Shown here: piece by piece, positions 26,596 through 34,630 of the stretch | Layout of the letters: each line of letters begins with the position of its first letter | Numbering within the stretch: position 1 is the stretch's first letter | DNA from: a virus | Strand: one strand, 5' to 3' | IMG/VR virus record: IMGVR_UViG_3300030202_003006 | Location: 62,792 to 126,791 of that record | Length of the DNA: 64,000 bases | Program-made: the position numbers and the translations under genes | The notes under the pieces: model-generated | Database searches by the model: none | Told to the model about the DNA's origin: nothing | Seen by the model: the letters and a program-made list of their open reading frames with translations, nothing else

Positions 26596-27468
26596 ATGAG
26601 TAATAGTTTAGATGCAGTTTTAGCTCAATATGAGAAAAACAAACAAAGTGGTGGTTCCACAAAACCACAGATGACATCAGAAGAAAGAATGAAACAATAC
26701 CTTTCTATTATGTTACCAAAAGGAACAAAATCAGGAGAAAAAAGAATTAGAATAGTACCAACTACAGATGGTTCCTCACCATTTAAAGAAGTATTCTTCC
26801 ATAATGTACAAGTACAAGGGAGATGGCAAAAACTTTATGACCCAGGAAAAAATTCAGACGGAAAACCTTCCGGTGAAAGAAGTCCATTAAATGAGGTAGA
26901 GGAAGCTTTAAGATTAGCTGGTGACGCACAATCAAAAGAATTAGCACGTTCTTATCGTTCACAAAAATTTTACATTGTAAAAGTTGTTGATAGAGATAAT
27001 GAAGAAGACGGTGTAAAATTCTGGAGATTTAAACATAACTGGAAAGGAGACGGACCAATCGATAAGATAATTCCAATTTGGAGAAATAAAGGAGATGTTA
27101 CCGATATTAATGAAGGTAGGGATTTAATTCTTATTTTACAGTCAGTACCATTACCTGGTGGTAGAGGAGAGTATACAACAGTATCTTCTGTCATGTACGA
27201 AGACCCAGGAAAATTATCAGAAGATGAGACTAAAGTAAAAGAATGGACAACTGACGAAAGAACTTGGAAAGATGTTTATTCACAAAAACCAGTTGAATAC
27301 TTAGAAGCAATTTCTAAAGGATTAGACCCAGTTTGGGATTCAGAACAAAAAAAGTATGTTTACGACGACCCAAACAGTGTTAGTAAAGCTACAACTACAA
27401 GTACATTAGGTTCTACCTCTACTGACCCACAAGCAAACGACCCACAAGACGAAGATTTACCATTTTAA
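26596..27468 (+). CDS. 32: Single-stranded DNA-binding protein, gp32-like
   Basis: A 290-residue protein that should coat single-stranded DNA during replication and recombination. The core includes GEKRIRIVPTTDGSSPFKEV (about 47-66), FYIVKVVDRDNEEDGVKFWR (about 125-144), KIIPIWRNKGDVTD and DLILILQSVPLPG, as in gp32 OB-fold proteins. It ends DPQDEDLPF, an acidic tip with a hydrophobic Pro-Phe end like that of bacterial SSB, which recruits partner proteins. T4 gp32 has a zinc site; no cysteine cluster is seen here. It is followed nine bases later by the UvsX-like gene, its usual functional partner. Confidence 0.82.
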   Translation: MSNSLDAVLAQYEKNKQSGGSTKPQMTSEERMKQYLSIMLPKGTKSGEKRIRIVPTTDGSSPFKEVFFHNVQVQGRWQKLYDPGKNSDGKPSGERSPLNEVEEALRLAGDAQSKELARSYRSQKFYIVKVVDRDNEEDGVKFWRFKHNWKGDGPIDKIIPIWRNKGDVTDINEGRDLILILQSVPLPGGRGEYTTVSSVMYEDPGKLSEDETKVKEWTTDERTWKDVYSQKPVEYLEAISKGLDPVWDSEQKKYVYDDPNSVSKATTTSTLGSTSTDPQANDPQDEDLPF

Positions 27469-27477
27469 TTAGGGGAT

Positions 27478-28482
27478 ATGGCATTGAAAAAAAGAACATT
27501 CTCGGAGTTAAAAAACAAATTTTCAAAGAAAGCTAACTTTAAACCAGAAAGATTTTTTGATTTAGGGAAAGCTTTCCTTGATGCAACAGGGTTACCTGGA
27601 CCAGCAATGGGCCATTTACAAATGTTTCTTGGCCATTCTGACACAGGAAAAACTACCGCATTAATTAAAGCTGCGGTAGACGCACAGAAAAAAGGTATAC
27701 TTCCAGTTTTAATTATAACGGAACAAAAGTGGGGTTTTGAACATGCTAAACTTTTAGGTTTTGACTGTGAAGAGGTTGTGGATAAAACAACTGGTGAAGT
27801 GGATTGGGATGGATTCTTCCTATTCAATAATGATTTTCAGTACATAGAAGAAATTACTGACTATATTAACACATTATTAGATGCACAAGATAAGGGTGAA
27901 TTACAATATGATTTACTATTTTTATGGGATTCTGTTGGTTCAGTACCTTGTAAAATGACTTTTGAAGGTAAAGGTGGTAAAATGCATAACGCAGCAACTT
28001 TAGCAGATAAAATAGGTATGGGTCTAAACCAAAGGATAGGTAAATCAAGAAGACAAGATTCAAAGTATACAAATACACTTGTAGTGGTAAATCAACCATG
28101 GGTAGAATTACCAGATAATCCGTTCGGACAACCTAAAATTAAAGCAAAAGGTGGGGAGTCTTTATGGTTAAACTCTACGTTAGTGTTTAGATTTGGTAAT
28201 CAAAAAAATGGTGGAACAACAAATATTACGGCCGTAAAAGAAAAACGAAAAGTAAAATTTGCCACTAGAACTAAAATTACCATTATGAAAAACCATGTTA
28301 ATGGTTTGGGTTATGAGGATGGAAAAATACTTATAACACCTCATGGTTTTATAGCTGGTAGAGAAGCTAGTGAAGAAAAAAAATCAATAGAAAAGTATAA
28401 ACAAGAAAACGCTACCTTTTGGTCTGAGCAATTAGGGGTTGGTGGTGATTTCGATTTAAAAATAGAAAAAGAAAATGACTAA
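27478..28482 (+). CDS. uvsX: UvsX/RecA-type recombinase
   Basis: A 334-residue RecA-superfamily ATPase. Walker A is GHSDTGKT (52-59), Walker B LLFLWDS (D151), and the LVVVNQPW stretch (201-208) with N205/Q206 corresponds to the sensor region. It should form filaments on gp32-coated DNA and drive strand exchange for recombination-dependent replication. T4 UvsX has 391 residues, so this is a compact version. ATG follows an AGGGGAT sequence; the 3' end overlaps the FKBP gene by eight bases (ATGACTAA), indicating a shared transcript. Confidence 0.88.
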   Translation: MALKKRTFSELKNKFSKKANFKPERFFDLGKAFLDATGLPGPAMGHLQMFLGHSDTGKTTALIKAAVDAQKKGILPVLIITEQKWGFEHAKLLGFDCEEVVDKTTGEVDWDGFFLFNNDFQYIEEITDYINTLLDAQDKGELQYDLLFLWDSVGSVPCKMTFEGKGGKMHNAATLADKIGMGLNQRIGKSRRQDSKYTNTLVVVNQPWVELPDNPFGQPKIKAKGGESLWLNSTLVFRFGNQKNGGTTNITAVKEKRKVKFATRTKITIMKNHVNGLGYEDGKILITPHGFIAGREASEEKKSIEKYKQENATFWSEQLGVGGDFDLKIEKEND

Positions 28483-28909
28483 ATTAAAAACAGGAGACAA
28501 AGTAAAAGTGCATTATGTTGGCACATTAAAAGACGGTACAGAATTCGATAGTTCAAGAACAAGAAATGAAGAACTAGAATTTTCTATCGATGATGGAAAA
28601 CTACTAAAAGGATTTAATGATACAGTTAAAGAGTTAAGTGTAGGTTCTAAATCTACCGTAGAACTACCAGCAAAAGAAGCGTATGGTGAGTATGTGGAAG
28701 AGGCGGTTATGGAAGTTAACAAAAAAGACTTTCCAGCAGACATGAAATTTGAACTTAATAGTTTTGTACAAGGACAAGACAATAATGGAAGACCAGTACA
28801 AGCACAGATAATTAAAATTAATGAAGAAACTGTTAAATTAGATTTGAATCACCCATTAGCTGGAGAAGATTTAAAATTTGAAATAGAATTAGTTGAAATA
28901 GTAAAGTAA
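28475..28909 (+). CDS. FKBP-type peptidyl-prolyl isomerase, SlyD-like
   Basis: A 144-residue protein with the FKBP fold: GDKVKVHYVGTLKDGTEFDS (7-26) and LLKGFNDTVKELSVGSKSTV (about 43-62). This is interrupted by an insert-in-flap chaperone domain (AYGEYVEEAVMEVNKKDFP to QIIKINEETVKLDLNHPLAG, about 69-130) and closed by KFEIELVEI. LDLNHPLAG is a SlyD signature. It lacks the histidine-rich metal-binding tail of E. coli SlyD. It should speed proline isomerisation and help folding in the cytoplasm. Overlap with the UvsX-like gene suggests service to replication proteins or to proline-rich virion proteins; which is unknown. Confidence 0.9.
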   Translation: MTKLKTGDKVKVHYVGTLKDGTEFDSSRTRNEELEFSIDDGKLLKGFNDTVKELSVGSKSTVELPAKEAYGEYVEEAVMEVNKKDFPADMKFELNSFVQGQDNNGRPVQAQIIKINEETVKLDLNHPLAGEDLKFEIELVEIVK

Positions 28910-28938
28910 AAAATTGTTTAACCTTTTAGACCTATACT

Positions 28939-29967
28939 TTGACAAGAACATTATTAGTTGACGGAAACTCCTTATTAAACACTGGTTTTCACGGAATAAA
29001 AAATCTGTATAATGGTGACGACCATATTGGTGGTTTGTATCATTTTTTAAATACACTGAGAAAACATATTGACGGTTATTTAATAACTAAGATAGTAGTT
29101 TTTTGGGACGGTAAAGAAAACACCCACCCAAGAACAAAGTTTTATCCGGAATATAAATTAAATAGGAGGTTAAAAAAGAAATCTACAGATGAACTACAGT
29201 CTTATGCCCGACAAAAATTAAGGGTACAAGAATATCTTGAAGAATTATATGTTAGACAATCTACGTTTGATTTATGTGAAGCCGATGATTGTATAGGTTA
29301 TTATATAGAAGAGTCTAAGAACGAAGAAATTATAATTTTAACTTCAGATAGAGACCTACTACAACTAATATCTGACCATGTATCAATACATATATTATCA
29401 CTAAATAAAATATTTAAGAATGGAGATAAAGTACCATTAAATGGTATTTATATACCACCATGTAACGTTAGGGTTGTTAAAACTATTTGTGGTGATTCTT
29501 CAGATAATATATATGGTATAAAAATGGTTGGCGTTAAATCCCTAATAAAAATAATACCTGAAATCCTAGAAGAAAAAATAACCTTAGAAGATATTATAAA
29601 TAAAATAAAGGTAAAAGATAAAATTACCAAAAAAGAAAGTAATATTTTAGAAGGCGTGACCCAAAAAGAACCAAAATTATTAACTAATGAGGTAAAAAAT
29701 ATCACCACATTAGAAATAAATTACAAAATAATAGGTTTGGGAAAACAATTCTTAACTCTAGAAGCAATAGAAGGAATAAAAGAATTGTCAAAAGAAGCGA
29801 TAGACCCAGAAGGAAGACACTGGAAAAACGCTTTAGACTTGATGATGTCAGATGGAATTCTTAATATTTTACCTAAGAAAGATGATTCTTGGGTGGATTT
29901 TGTAAGACCATTTTTAAGATTAACTAGAATAGAAAAAGATTTTTATAAAAATAAAAAAGATGAATAA
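28939..29967 (+). CDS. rnh: 5'-3' exonuclease / RNase H (FEN-like)
   Basis: A 342-residue flap-nuclease family protein, like T4 RNase H (305), that removes RNA primers and flaps. Metal ligands can be placed: D8 in LLVDGNS, D57 in VVFWDGK, E114, D116 and D117 in CEADDCIG, D137 and D139 in TSDRDL, and D186/D189 in CGDSSDN, followed by the helix-three-turn-helix IYGIKMVGVKSLIKI. Reading frame analysis leaves TTG at 28939 as the only start that keeps the first strand TRTLLVDG; an in-frame TAG lies 12 bases upstream of it. It overlaps the next gene by eight bases. Confidence 0.87.
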   Translation: MTRTLLVDGNSLLNTGFHGIKNLYNGDDHIGGLYHFLNTLRKHIDGYLITKIVVFWDGKENTHPRTKFYPEYKLNRRLKKKSTDELQSYARQKLRVQEYLEELYVRQSTFDLCEADDCIGYYIEESKNEEIIILTSDRDLLQLISDHVSIHILSLNKIFKNGDKVPLNGIYIPPCNVRVVKTICGDSSDNIYGIKMVGVKSLIKIIPEILEEKITLEDIINKIKVKDKITKKESNILEGVTQKEPKLLTNEVKNITTLEINYKIIGLGKQFLTLEAIEGIKELSKEAIDPEGRHWKNALDLMMSDGILNILPKKDDSWVDFVRPFLRLTRIEKDFYKNKKDE

Positions 29968-30418
29968 AATAAAACACAAAGGAGACAACACACAAAAATG
30001 TGAATTTGTACTAACACTAGGAAAAAATATCGTATGTCAAAGATTTTTTTCTGTCAGAAACTTTAACCCAAAAGCTGCACAATCTTTAGATTTACATTAT
30101 ATGGTAAAAGATATTATGGTAGATTTAACAGAAGATTTAAAGTGGAAAACTTTATTATTACTAGAAAGTAGTTTTAGAGAAAGTAATAATGAACTCTCTA
30201 GAGACTCAGAAGAGGAATATTTTACAATAACAATCAAAAAGGGTAATAAGATTATTTTGACAAGAAGTTTACAAGCTACAATGTTCCCACCCAAAGTTAG
30301 ATATACAGTTGACATAAGACCTAGAATTACTACAATTCTAAGAGAATTAACAGATGTACTATCCAGTAAAAAAGTTGACAATTACTACCAAGATTATTGT
30401 CTAATTGTTAACGAATAA
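29960..30418 (+). CDS. Replication-module protein of unknown function
   Basis: A 152-residue protein with FVLTLGKNIVCQRFFSVRNF then NPKAAQSLDLHYMVKDIM (about 16-54), and RYTVDIRPRITTILRELTDV later. I do not recognise a family. Its place between the flap nuclease and the replicative helicase, with eight bases of overlap to the nuclease, suggests a replication accessory role. The helicase loader gp59 occupies a nearby position in T4, but I see no sequence evidence for that identity. Confidence 0.65.
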   Translation: MNKIKHKGDNTQKCEFVLTLGKNIVCQRFFSVRNFNPKAAQSLDLHYMVKDIMVDLTEDLKWKTLLLLESSFRESNNELSRDSEEEYFTITIKKGNKIILTRSLQATMFPPKVRYTVDIRPRITTILRELTDVLSSKKVDNYYQDYCLIVNE

Positions 30419-30420
30419 TG

Positions 30421-30434
30421 TATTTATTACAAAA
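30421..30434 (+). promoter_or_regulatory. Late-promoter-like motif before the replicative helicase
   Basis: TATTTATTACAAAA, starting 25 bp before the ATG at 30446. It is the only copy of the motif directly ahead of a replication gene, so it may be chance or may allow late synthesis of helicase and ribonucleotide reductase. Confidence 0.4.
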
Positions 30435-30445
30435 CAGATTTATAG

Positions 30446-31825
30446 ATGAGTGAAAATAAGAATTTTGGATACCTAGGATATAGTTTTCAGTTAAAATTAC
30501 TTAATTTAACAATTACTGATAATGCATTTTTTCAGTCAATAATAGACGCTATATTACCTAAATATTTTGATAATCAATATTTTAAATTAATTATGCAATT
30601 AATTAAAGAATATTATGAAAAATATAACACCGCACCATCGTTTGACGCTTTAGACCAATTAACTAGAATTGAGATTTCTTCTGAAATGGCAAGAAAATAT
30701 ATATTTGATATGTTAAAAGAGATAAAAGACGCTGATTTTGCTGACCATTTATTTATTAAAGAAAAATCCATTAAATTTTGTAAACAACAAGAATTAAAAA
30801 AGGCCATTAAAAAAGTTGAAAATATAATGGAAAAAGGTGATTTTGAGAGTTACGATAAATGTGAGGAGTATATTAGAGATGCTATTAAAATAGGTGATGG
30901 TGATTTAGGTAGTTTTGAAATTTTTACAGAATTGGAAAAACTATTAGAAGATGATTATAGACATCCGATACCTACTGGTGTGGATGGGTTAGATAATATA
31001 TTGAATGGTGGACTAGCTAAAGGTGAAATAGGGGTTGTATTAGCACCTACTGGGGTAGGAAAAACAACTATGCTAACTAGATTTGCAAATACCGCATTCA
31101 ACATGGGATATAATGTTCTACAGATATTTTTTGAAGACAATCCAAAAATTATACAAAGAAAACATTTTACTTGTTGGACGGGAATACCAAATGACGAATT
31201 AAGTAACCACAAAGAAACTGTATTAGATAAAGCAGATGAAATGAAAAAAACTGGAGGTAAATTAATATTAAAAAAATTACCATCAGATGAAATGACAATG
31301 TTACAAATTAAAAACCAAGTAAGAAAAATTATTTCTGAAGGTACGAAAATAGACATTGTTCTTATAGATTATATAGATTGTATATTACCAGACCGTTCAT
31401 TTAATGATGAATGGAAGGGAGAAGGTTCTGTCATGAGAAAATTCGAAGGTATGTGTCACGAGTTAAATATTGCTGGTTGGACAGCAACACAAGGTAATAG
31501 GAGTTCAATATCATCAGATGTTGTAACTACTGACCAAATGGGAGGCTCAATTAAAAAAGCACAAGTTGGACACGTAATAATATCTGTAGCTAAAACTTTA
31601 CAACAAAAAGAAATGGGATTAGCTACCATAGCAATCGTTAAATCCCGATTAGGAAAAGATGGTGTTATATTTGAAAATTGTAAATTTGATAATGGAACTT
31701 TAGAAATAGACACCGAAACTACACAAACTTTCTTAGGTTTTGAGGAGGAAAAAACAAATAGAAATAGAGAGAAAATTGCTCGTGCTCTACAAAGACGACA
31801 ACAAGTAATAAACAAAAATAATTAA
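30446..31825 (+). CDS. 41: Replicative DNA helicase, DnaB/gp41-like
   Basis: A 459-residue hexameric helicase that unwinds DNA ahead of the fork. The N-terminal helical domain (1-165) is followed by a RecA-type ATPase core: PTGVDGLDNILNGGL (176-190), Walker A APTGVGKTT (200-208), and Walker B IDIVLIDYIDCI (D308). Near the end, TQGNRSSISSDVV and MGGSIKKAQVGHVIISVAKT match the DnaB sensor and DNA-binding regions. Length is close to T4 gp41 (475). I see no separate primase gene in the window. Confidence 0.9.
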   Translation: MSENKNFGYLGYSFQLKLLNLTITDNAFFQSIIDAILPKYFDNQYFKLIMQLIKEYYEKYNTAPSFDALDQLTRIEISSEMARKYIFDMLKEIKDADFADHLFIKEKSIKFCKQQELKKAIKKVENIMEKGDFESYDKCEEYIRDAIKIGDGDLGSFEIFTELEKLLEDDYRHPIPTGVDGLDNILNGGLAKGEIGVVLAPTGVGKTTMLTRFANTAFNMGYNVLQIFFEDNPKIIQRKHFTCWTGIPNDELSNHKETVLDKADEMKKTGGKLILKKLPSDEMTMLQIKNQVRKIISEGTKIDIVLIDYIDCILPDRSFNDEWKGEGSVMRKFEGMCHELNIAGWTATQGNRSSISSDVVTTDQMGGSIKKAQVGHVIISVAKTLQQKEMGLATIAIVKSRLGKDGVIFENCKFDNGTLEIDTETTQTFLGFEEEKTNRNREKIARALQRRQQVINKNN

Positions 31826-31839
31826 TAAAAGAAAAAAAT

Positions 31840-33744
31840 ATGGAAGTATCAAATAAGATTCTGTCGGATATTACTGTCTACATGAAGTACGCAAAATATA
31901 TACCGGAACTAAATAGAAGAGAAACGTGGGAAGAATTAGTTACCCGAAATAAAAAAATGCATCAGAAAAAATACCCTAATTTAAAGGAAGAAATAGAGCA
32001 AAAATATAAGTTAGTGTATGATAAAAAAGTACTGCCATCAATGAGAAGTATGCAATTTGGTGGTAAACCAATTGAGATTAGTCCAAATAGAATCTATAAT
32101 TGTGCTTACCTACCTATTGACCATATAGATTCATTTCCAGAAACTATGTTTCTACTATTGGGAGGAACAGGTGTTGGATACTCAGTTCAAAAGCACCATG
32201 TAAAAAAATTACCAGTAATCCAAAAACCATATCCAAAAAGAAAAAAAAGATTTTTAATTGGTGATAGTATTGAAGGATGGGCAGACGCTATAAAAGTTTT
32301 AATGAAAACATACATGAATGGTGGTGGTAGTAGAGTAGAATTTGATTATTCAGATATAAGACCTAAAGGGGCAAGATTAATAACATCAGGTGGTAAAGCA
32401 CCGGGACCTCAACCACTAAAAGAATGTTTAGTTAAAATAGAAGGTCTATTAAATCAAAAAGAAAATGGAGAACAACTTACAACTATTGAAGTACATGATA
32501 TTATATGTCATATCGCAGACGCGGTACTTGCCGGTGGTATTCGTAGAGCAGCTCTTATTAGTTTATTTAGTGCTGATGACGACGCTATGATTTCTTGTAA
32601 AGCAGGAAATTGGTGGGAATTAAATCCACAAAGAGGTAGAGCAAATAATTCAGCTTGTTTAATGAGACATAAAATTACTAAAGAATTTTTTATGGACTTA
32701 TGGAAACGTGTTGAATTATCAGGAGCAGGAGAACCAGGAATTTATCTAAATAACGATAAAGATTGGGGTACAAATCCTTGTTGTGAAATCGCATTAAGAC
32801 CAAACCAATTCTGTAATCTTTGTGAGGTAAATGTTTCAAATATAGAATCACAAGAAGATTTAAATGAAAGAGTAAAAGCAGCAGCCTTCATTGGAACACT
32901 TCAAGCAGGTTATACAGCTTTCCACTATCTAAGAGAAATATGGCAAGAAACAACTGAAAAAGATGCTCTCATTGGTGTATCAATGACAGGTATTGGTTCA
33001 GGAAAAGTATTAAAATATGACATGAAAAAAGCTGCTAGTTTAGTTAAACGAGAAAATACCAGAGTATCTAAACTAATAGATGTTAACCCATCAGCAAGAT
33101 GTACAACTGTTAAACCAGCTGGTACCACATCATTAACATTAGGAACATCATCAGGTATTCATGCGTGGCATAATGATTATTATATTAGAAGAGTTAGGGT
33201 AGGTAAAAATGAAGCAATTTATACTTACTTAAATATTAATCATCCAGAGTTAGTAGAAGATGAATATTTTAGACCACATGACACAGCTGTAATTAGTATA
33301 CCACAAAAGGCACCTGTAGGGTCTATATTACGAACTGAATCTCCATTTGATTTACTAGAAAGAGTAAAAAAGGTAGCTACAGAATGGGTAAGGTCCGGAC
33401 ATAGAAATGGGTCTAATTCTCACAATGTATCCGCAACAATTTCATTAAAAGAAAACGAATGGGATAAAGCTGGGGAATGGATGTGGGATAATAGAAAAGC
33501 TTATAATGGGTTATCGGTTCTACCATATAATGGAGGTACTTACACACAAGCACCATTTGAAGATATCACTGAAGAACAATATCACGAGATGATGAAATCT
33601 CTTAAAGAAGTTGATTTAAGTAAAGTTGTTGAATTAGACGACAATACCAACCTAACTGGTGAACTTGCATGTGCTGGCGGTAGTTGTGAAGTGGATATCG
33701 ATGTAAAAACTATGAAAAAAGAAAAAGAATTGAATGAGGCATAA
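31840..33744 (+). CDS. Adenosylcobalamin-dependent ribonucleoside triphosphate reductase (class II)
   Basis: A 634-residue monomeric class II ribonucleotide reductase of the Lactobacillus leichmannii RTPR type (739 residues), making deoxynucleotides using coenzyme B12. The active site NPCCE (N312, C314 for the thiyl radical, E316) and C325 eleven residues later reproduce the spacing of C408, E410 and C419 in RTPR. C88 in IYNCAY matches C119, and the C-terminal CAGGSC pair matches the redox shuttle C731/C736. SMRSMQFGGK and LLLGGTGVGYSVQKHHV are also typical. About 60 residues are missing between C88 and C314 relative to RTPR, so the allosteric or cofactor region may be reduced. Confidence 0.9.
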   Translation: MEVSNKILSDITVYMKYAKYIPELNRRETWEELVTRNKKMHQKKYPNLKEEIEQKYKLVYDKKVLPSMRSMQFGGKPIEISPNRIYNCAYLPIDHIDSFPETMFLLLGGTGVGYSVQKHHVKKLPVIQKPYPKRKKRFLIGDSIEGWADAIKVLMKTYMNGGGSRVEFDYSDIRPKGARLITSGGKAPGPQPLKECLVKIEGLLNQKENGEQLTTIEVHDIICHIADAVLAGGIRRAALISLFSADDDAMISCKAGNWWELNPQRGRANNSACLMRHKITKEFFMDLWKRVELSGAGEPGIYLNNDKDWGTNPCCEIALRPNQFCNLCEVNVSNIESQEDLNERVKAAAFIGTLQAGYTAFHYLREIWQETTEKDALIGVSMTGIGSGKVLKYDMKKAASLVKRENTRVSKLIDVNPSARCTTVKPAGTTSLTLGTSSGIHAWHNDYYIRRVRVGKNEAIYTYLNINHPELVEDEYFRPHDTAVISIPQKAPVGSILRTESPFDLLERVKKVATEWVRSGHRNGSNSHNVSATISLKENEWDKAGEWMWDNRKAYNGLSVLPYNGGTYTQAPFEDITEEQYHEMMKSLKEVDLSKVVELDDNTNLTGELACAGGSCEVDIDVKTMKKEKELNEA

Positions 33745-33919
33745 GGTATCTAAAGAGATACTATACCATTTTAATTGTGGTAAATGTAATAAATGGTGGT
33801 CAATAGCTGACTACCATTTATTGTCTTTAAATAATACTAAAGATTTGACTTATGAACAAAAAATAGTATGTCCTCATTGTGAACATAAAGAAAAAGTAAT
33901 AGATATAAAAAATGAATAG
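33734..33919 (+). CDS. Small zinc-ribbon protein
   Basis: A 61-residue protein with two CxxC knuckles, FNCGKCNKWW (about 13-22) and VCPHCEHKE (about 45-53), a four-cysteine zinc ribbon. It overlaps the ribonucleotide reductase gene by 11 bases and the next gene by eight, so the three are probably co-expressed. Function unknown; a partner of the reductase or a nucleic-acid binder would both fit. Confidence 0.7.
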   Translation: MRHKVSKEILYHFNCGKCNKWWSIADYHLLSLNNTKDLTYEQKIVCPHCEHKEKVIDIKNE

Positions 33920-34121
33920 AAAAGATGATTGGATTTCGGAATTACATTATAAAGAATTTTTGAAACCAAAACTACAAGCAAATGATTTTTATTGGGAAAA
34001 CGGAAGAATGGTTATGACAGCAGAATACCATAAAAGAAGAGGGTTTTGTTGTGGTAATGGTTGTAAACACTGTCCTTATTCCCCACCACACACCAAATTA
34101 AATAAAGAATATGGAAAGTAA
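33912..34121 (+). CDS. DUF5522-like cysteine protein
   Basis: A 69-residue protein with FYWENGRMVMTAEYHKRRGF then CCGNGCKHCPYSPP (about 26-58), the signature of the DUF5522 family. That family is widespread in cellular Bacteroidota and is of unknown function; the C-C-x3-C-x2-C cluster probably binds a metal. Its presence in a phage suggests acquisition from a Bacteroidota host. The ATG overlaps the zinc-ribbon stop (ATGAATAG). Confidence 0.8.
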   Translation: MNRKDDWISELHYKEFLKPKLQANDFYWENGRMVMTAEYHKRRGFCCGNGCKHCPYSPPHTKLNKEYGK

Positions 34122-34161
34122 TTTAATATAATACCCGTATACCATAAACTAAATTATCAAG

Positions 34162-34175
34162 TATTTATTATAAAA
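34162..34175 (+). promoter_or_regulatory. Late-promoter-like motif, gp25/gp6 unit
   Basis: TATTTATTATAAAA, 18 bp before the gp25 ATG, identical to the minus-strand copy at 3485-3498. It marks the switch from the replication block to virion genes. Confidence 0.6.
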
Positions 34176-34179
34176 AACT

Positions 34180-34629
34180 ATGCCCAATCAAAAATATGGT
34201 ATAAAATTTCCTTTTACTCAAAGTAGTGAAGGCTTCTTTCTAGGGTTAAATTCTAATCCTGATGCTGAAGTTAGGTCAAATTTAATGCATTTAATATTAA
34301 CCCAAAAAGGTTCTAGATATTTTTTACCAGATTTTGGCACTAATTTGATGAGGTTTTTATTCGAACCACTAGACTCAGGAACAATATCCTCGATAGATAA
34401 AGAAATAAGAAAATCCGTAGCAAAATATATACCTAATCTGGTAATTAACAATATAGAAATCAAAAATATGGATGAGGTTAGAGAAGAGGATACACTTCTA
34501 ATTGGAGAAGATAATAGTTTTAGTTTTGCTGGTGAAAAAGAACAAGAATATACAGTAAGAATAAGAATAGATTATAGTATAGGTAGTTCGGTTTTCGAAA
34601 CTAAAGATTTTGTTATAATAAATTTATAA
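34180..34629 (+). CDS. 25: Baseplate wedge protein, gp25-like
   Basis: A 149-residue protein of the GPW/gp25 family (T4 gp25: 132). The core is NLMHLILTQKGSRYFLPDFG (about 35-54) with LMRFLFEPLDSGT and SIDKEIRKSVAKYIPNLVI, matching the family pattern including the RxxxPxFG motif. It anchors the first sheath ring to the baseplate wedge. The gp6-like gene starts one base after its stop region (ATG 34631), the same pairing as in T4 and other contractile systems. Confidence 0.92.
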   Translation: MPNQKYGIKFPFTQSSEGFFLGLNSNPDAEVRSNLMHLILTQKGSRYFLPDFGTNLMRFLFEPLDSGTISSIDKEIRKSVAKYIPNLVINNIEIKNMDEVREEDTLLIGEDNSFSFAGEKEQEYTVRIRIDYSIGSSVFETKDFVIINL

Positions 34630-34630
34630 T

